Shown here: piece by piece, positions 62,376-64,000 of the stretch
Layout: each line of letters starts with the position of its first letter
Numbering within the stretch: position 1 is the first letter of the stretch
Assembly: GCA_029262055.1 (NCBI GenBank)
Contig: JAJDAD010000059.1
Coordinates: 1 to 64,000 of the forward strand
Direction: 5' to 3'
DNA: 64,000 bases
From: Candidatus Zhuqueibacterota bacterium
Lineage (GTDB): Bacteria; Zhuqueibacterota; Zhuqueibacteria; Oceanimicrobiales; Oceanimicrobiaceae
Program-made: the position numbers and the translations under genes
Notes under the pieces: generated by a model
What the model saw: only the letters and a program-made list of their open reading frames with translations
What the model was told of the DNA's origin: nothing
The model's database searches: none

Positions 62376-63191
62376 CTACTTTGAAAGCAACATCCGCACT
62401 GTTTTTGTGAAGCCGGCTTTACCCTGTCCTGAGCCGGCAGTCATTCTCAAAAAGTAAACGCCATTGCCTGCCCTGAAGCCATCATCGTCCAGACCGTCCC
62501 AGACGAGGAGATGGTCACCAGCCGGGAAACGGCCCTGACTCAAATTCCGCACCTCCTGACCGAGAGGATTGTAAATGGACAGCCGGACTTCAGCGCCGGT
62601 TCTGAGGGTAAACCGTATATTCGTCGCCGGGTTAAAAGGATTGGGATAGTTTGGCTGCAAGTCGAACTCCTGCGGTACAGGCTCAGGTTTTTCCTCTACC
62701 GCGCTGAGTTGACCCTGCCCGGACATTGGGGTTTCGGTGGGGTTGTTGGTTGTATCATTGGTGAAGATCAGAAGCGTATCAGTAAAAAACTCTGAGGATT
62801 GACCGCCTAGACAAATAGGGCACAAGTCCGGTGCAGAGAAAATAAGAAATGCCGAATCGCTTGGGGCCAGCACTAGTTTGTTCCGCTCAAACTGGCCAAT
62901 GCGATCAAAATGCGAAGGAAGCTCCCAATAGAATGTAGTGTCTTTCGTAGTAACACCGATCCCGTAGCCGAAGAAATTAGTGGAAGCTTTCACACTATCC
63001 ACCATCAAGTCTTCGTCACCGCTGTTGATGACCAGCAAGGTATCATGACTGTCAACCGTCTCAAAAAACAAGGCCTCTGGCTCCAGGTGGAGGCGCGGGC
63101 CCAGGTCTTGCCCGTTGACGGTCTGCGAAACCAGGGCAATTGCCAGTAACGCCAGGAGCTTCGTCAAAAACACGTTGCCGTTACGCATCAT
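62376..63191 (-). CDS. Secreted protein with FlgD-like/T9SS-type C-terminal sorting domain
   Basis: The 271-residue protein has a signal peptide (about 1-27, ending in VNGQ) and a beta-rich region (about 30-165) with HDTLLVINSGDEDLMVDSV, as in choice-of-anchor/ASPM-like domains. The C-terminal domain (about 178-270) begins NYPNPFNPATNIRFTL and has VRLSIYNPLGQEVRNL and GVYFLRM. This end is typical of secreted proteins of Calditrichota, KSB1, Zixibacteria and Ignavibacteria, and resembles type IX secretion sorting domains. Met at 63191 or 63188 may be the start. Confidence 0.88.
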   Translation of the reverse strand: MMRNGNVFLTKLLALLAIALVSQTVNGQDLGPRLHLEPEALFFETVDSHDTLLVINSGDEDLMVDSVKASTNFFGYGIGVTTKDTTFYWELPSHFDRIGQFERNKLVLAPSDSAFLIFSAPDLCPICLGGQSSEFFTDTLLIFTNDTTNNPTETPMSGQGQLSAVEEKPEPVPQEFDLQPNYPNPFNPATNIRFTLRTGAEVRLSIYNPLGQEVRNLSQGRFPAGDHLLVWDGLDDDGFRAGNGVYFLRMTAGSGQGKAGFTKTVRMLLSK

Positions 63192-63357
63192 TTTCCTTTC
63201 CTTCTTTTGGCGGTCGCAGCTTCAATCTCGCGAATCTGCTTCGCAAAGATGCGACGCCCGAATCACATACGGCAGTTTTCGTTCGGGTAAAGTCCACCGC
63301 TACGACTGCGTACGGCATTCATCCCTGGTTATCAGCCGGTTCTGCCGCGAAAGGACG

Positions 63358-63777
63358 CTACCCCTTCGCCTCTTCAGCGTCTCTTCTTCTGCCGACCACG
63401 GCCGGGATGATTTTTTCTGCCGACCGCCCGACAACGTATCCACCGAGTCCTATCTGCAACAGGGTCCATGCCTGCTCATTGAGCCGCCATTTTAGAATGC
63501 CAAAGCTGTCCAGTATGATCAGAGCCAAAAACGTCAGCATCGTGATCGGCCGCCAGTTCCTTTGCAGCCAGGAATGTCCGGTCGCTTCGGCCCGGATGAC
63601 GGAGGATTGTGCCTCCATCAGTTTGGTTTCGTACTCGAGCACCTTGCCTTGAATATCATTTTGCATGCGGACCAGCTCATTTTTCAGGGATAGTTTTTCC
63701 TCTGCGCTGGTGTGCAGGTTATCCACGAGTTTAGCCGCCGGCTTGAAGATACCACCGATCAAATTAAAGATCCCCAT
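63358..63777 (-). CDS. Holin-like protein of the 3TM holin family
   Basis: The 139-residue protein has an N-terminal amphipathic and coiled region (about 20-65) and two or three hydrophobic segments (about 75-95 and 102-120), with SWLQRNWRPITML and LLQIGLGGYVVGRSAEK, which match phage and gene-transfer-agent holins. AGGAGGGC is ahead of the ATG. The 166-bp gap before the sorting-domain gene shows nothing. Confidence 0.8.
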   Translation of the reverse strand: MGIFNLIGGIFKPAAKLVDNLHTSAEEKLSLKNELVRMQNDIQGKVLEYETKLMEAQSSVIRAEATGHSWLQRNWRPITMLTFLALIILDSFGILKWRLNEQAWTLLQIGLGGYVVGRSAEKIIPAVVGRRRDAEEAKG

Positions 63778-63839
63778 GTTGCCCTCCTTGTTTTTAGTGC
63801 ACTACCTTTGTTGCATTTCCCTTTTGTAGAATCCAAATT

Positions 63840-63912
63840 TGGAGTGCAGCAAATGTTTTACTGCATCTGAATCGAGTATGGAGTGCGGTAAATGTTTTGC
63901 CGTACCTGAGTC
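63840..63912. repeat. Two tandem 33-bp hairpin repeats
   Basis: 63841-63873 and 63880-63912 are variants of one sequence that begins GGAGTGC and contains AAATGTTTT. Each can form a small hairpin (GCAG/CTGC and GCGG/CCGT arms). They lie between the holin gene and the partial gene at the edge. Confidence 0.7.
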
Positions 63913-63927
63913 CAGGTGGTTGTTGCC

Positions 63928-64000
63928 TCAGGCCGCCAGCCTTTGAAAGACCTCAAACTGCTGCTTAATTTTGCCGCCATAGTCTTCCGCCTTGCCCGTA
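63928..64000 (-). CDS. C-terminal fragment of a gene running off the window
   Basis: The minus strand is open from the window edge to a TGA at 63928-63930, giving 23 or so residues ending KQQFEVFQRLAA. It is too short to assign. Its place ahead of a holin-like gene in the same direction allows, but does not show, a phage or gene-transfer-agent protein. Confidence 0.35.
   Translation of the reverse strand, partial: TGKAEDYGGKIKQQFEVFQRLAA

Overview
The window reads as chromosomal DNA of an uncultured FCB-group bacterium, most likely of the Calditrichota/KSB1 kind. Three things suggest this: a secreted protein ending in a NYPNPFNP-type C-terminal sorting domain (62376-63191, minus), the mid-range base composition, and many GTG/TTG starts. 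No rRNA or phylogenetic marker is present, so the assignment is an inference.

About 50 kb (3653-54195, all plus strand) is one exopolysaccharide locus of the exosortase A (XrtA/PEP-CTERM) type. Its order is: initiating sugar transferase; a block of four poorly known envelope genes (4738-9436); the two-component pair PrsK/PrsR; outer-membrane export protein, chain-length determinant, TPR protein and tyrosine autokinase; an XrtA-type polysaccharide deacetylase; a specialised NusG paralogue; FemAB-like protein; amidotransferase 1; then a long run of glycosyltransferases, methyltransferases, a PcRGLX-like lyase, a sulfotransferase, a phosphoribosyltransferase-HAD fusion, a flippase, an O-antigen ligase/polymerase, a secreted hydrolase, a second deacetylase, a flavin oxidoreductase, a radical SAM enzyme, a GT39-type membrane transferase, a beta-helix protein, an acyltransferase and a second asparagine-synthase homologue. 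Exosortase and EpsI close the locus. The genes together can make, modify, flip, polymerise and export a surface glycan, and supply the protein-sorting enzyme normally tied to it. No PEP-CTERM substrate is encoded in the window.

To the left (129-2478, minus) lie a nucleotide-sugar dehydrogenase and dTDP-glucose 4,6-dehydratase, followed by tRNA-Asn with its own terminator. To the right are ordinary genes: TauE/SafE exporter, PspC and DUF2914 proteins (minus), Na+/alanine symporter, SpoIIE-type phosphatase and a PLP aminotransferase. Then comes a tandem array of IS200-like transposase cassettes (60845-62335), the sorting-domain protein, and a holin-like protein at the edge.

The most notable items are: prsK split by a one-base shift at an 11-A run; a partial duplication of a gene 3' end on both sides of the sulfotransferase; a phosphoribosyltransferase-HAD fusion; an asparagine-synthase homologue without the glutaminase cysteine; a palindromic repeat translated inside a coding region; a decaying IS200-like array with a solo copy of its hairpin cassette 18 kb away; and an 86-bp direct repeat found beside the tRNA gene and again after the locus. 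All calls come from reading the sequence; no database search was possible.
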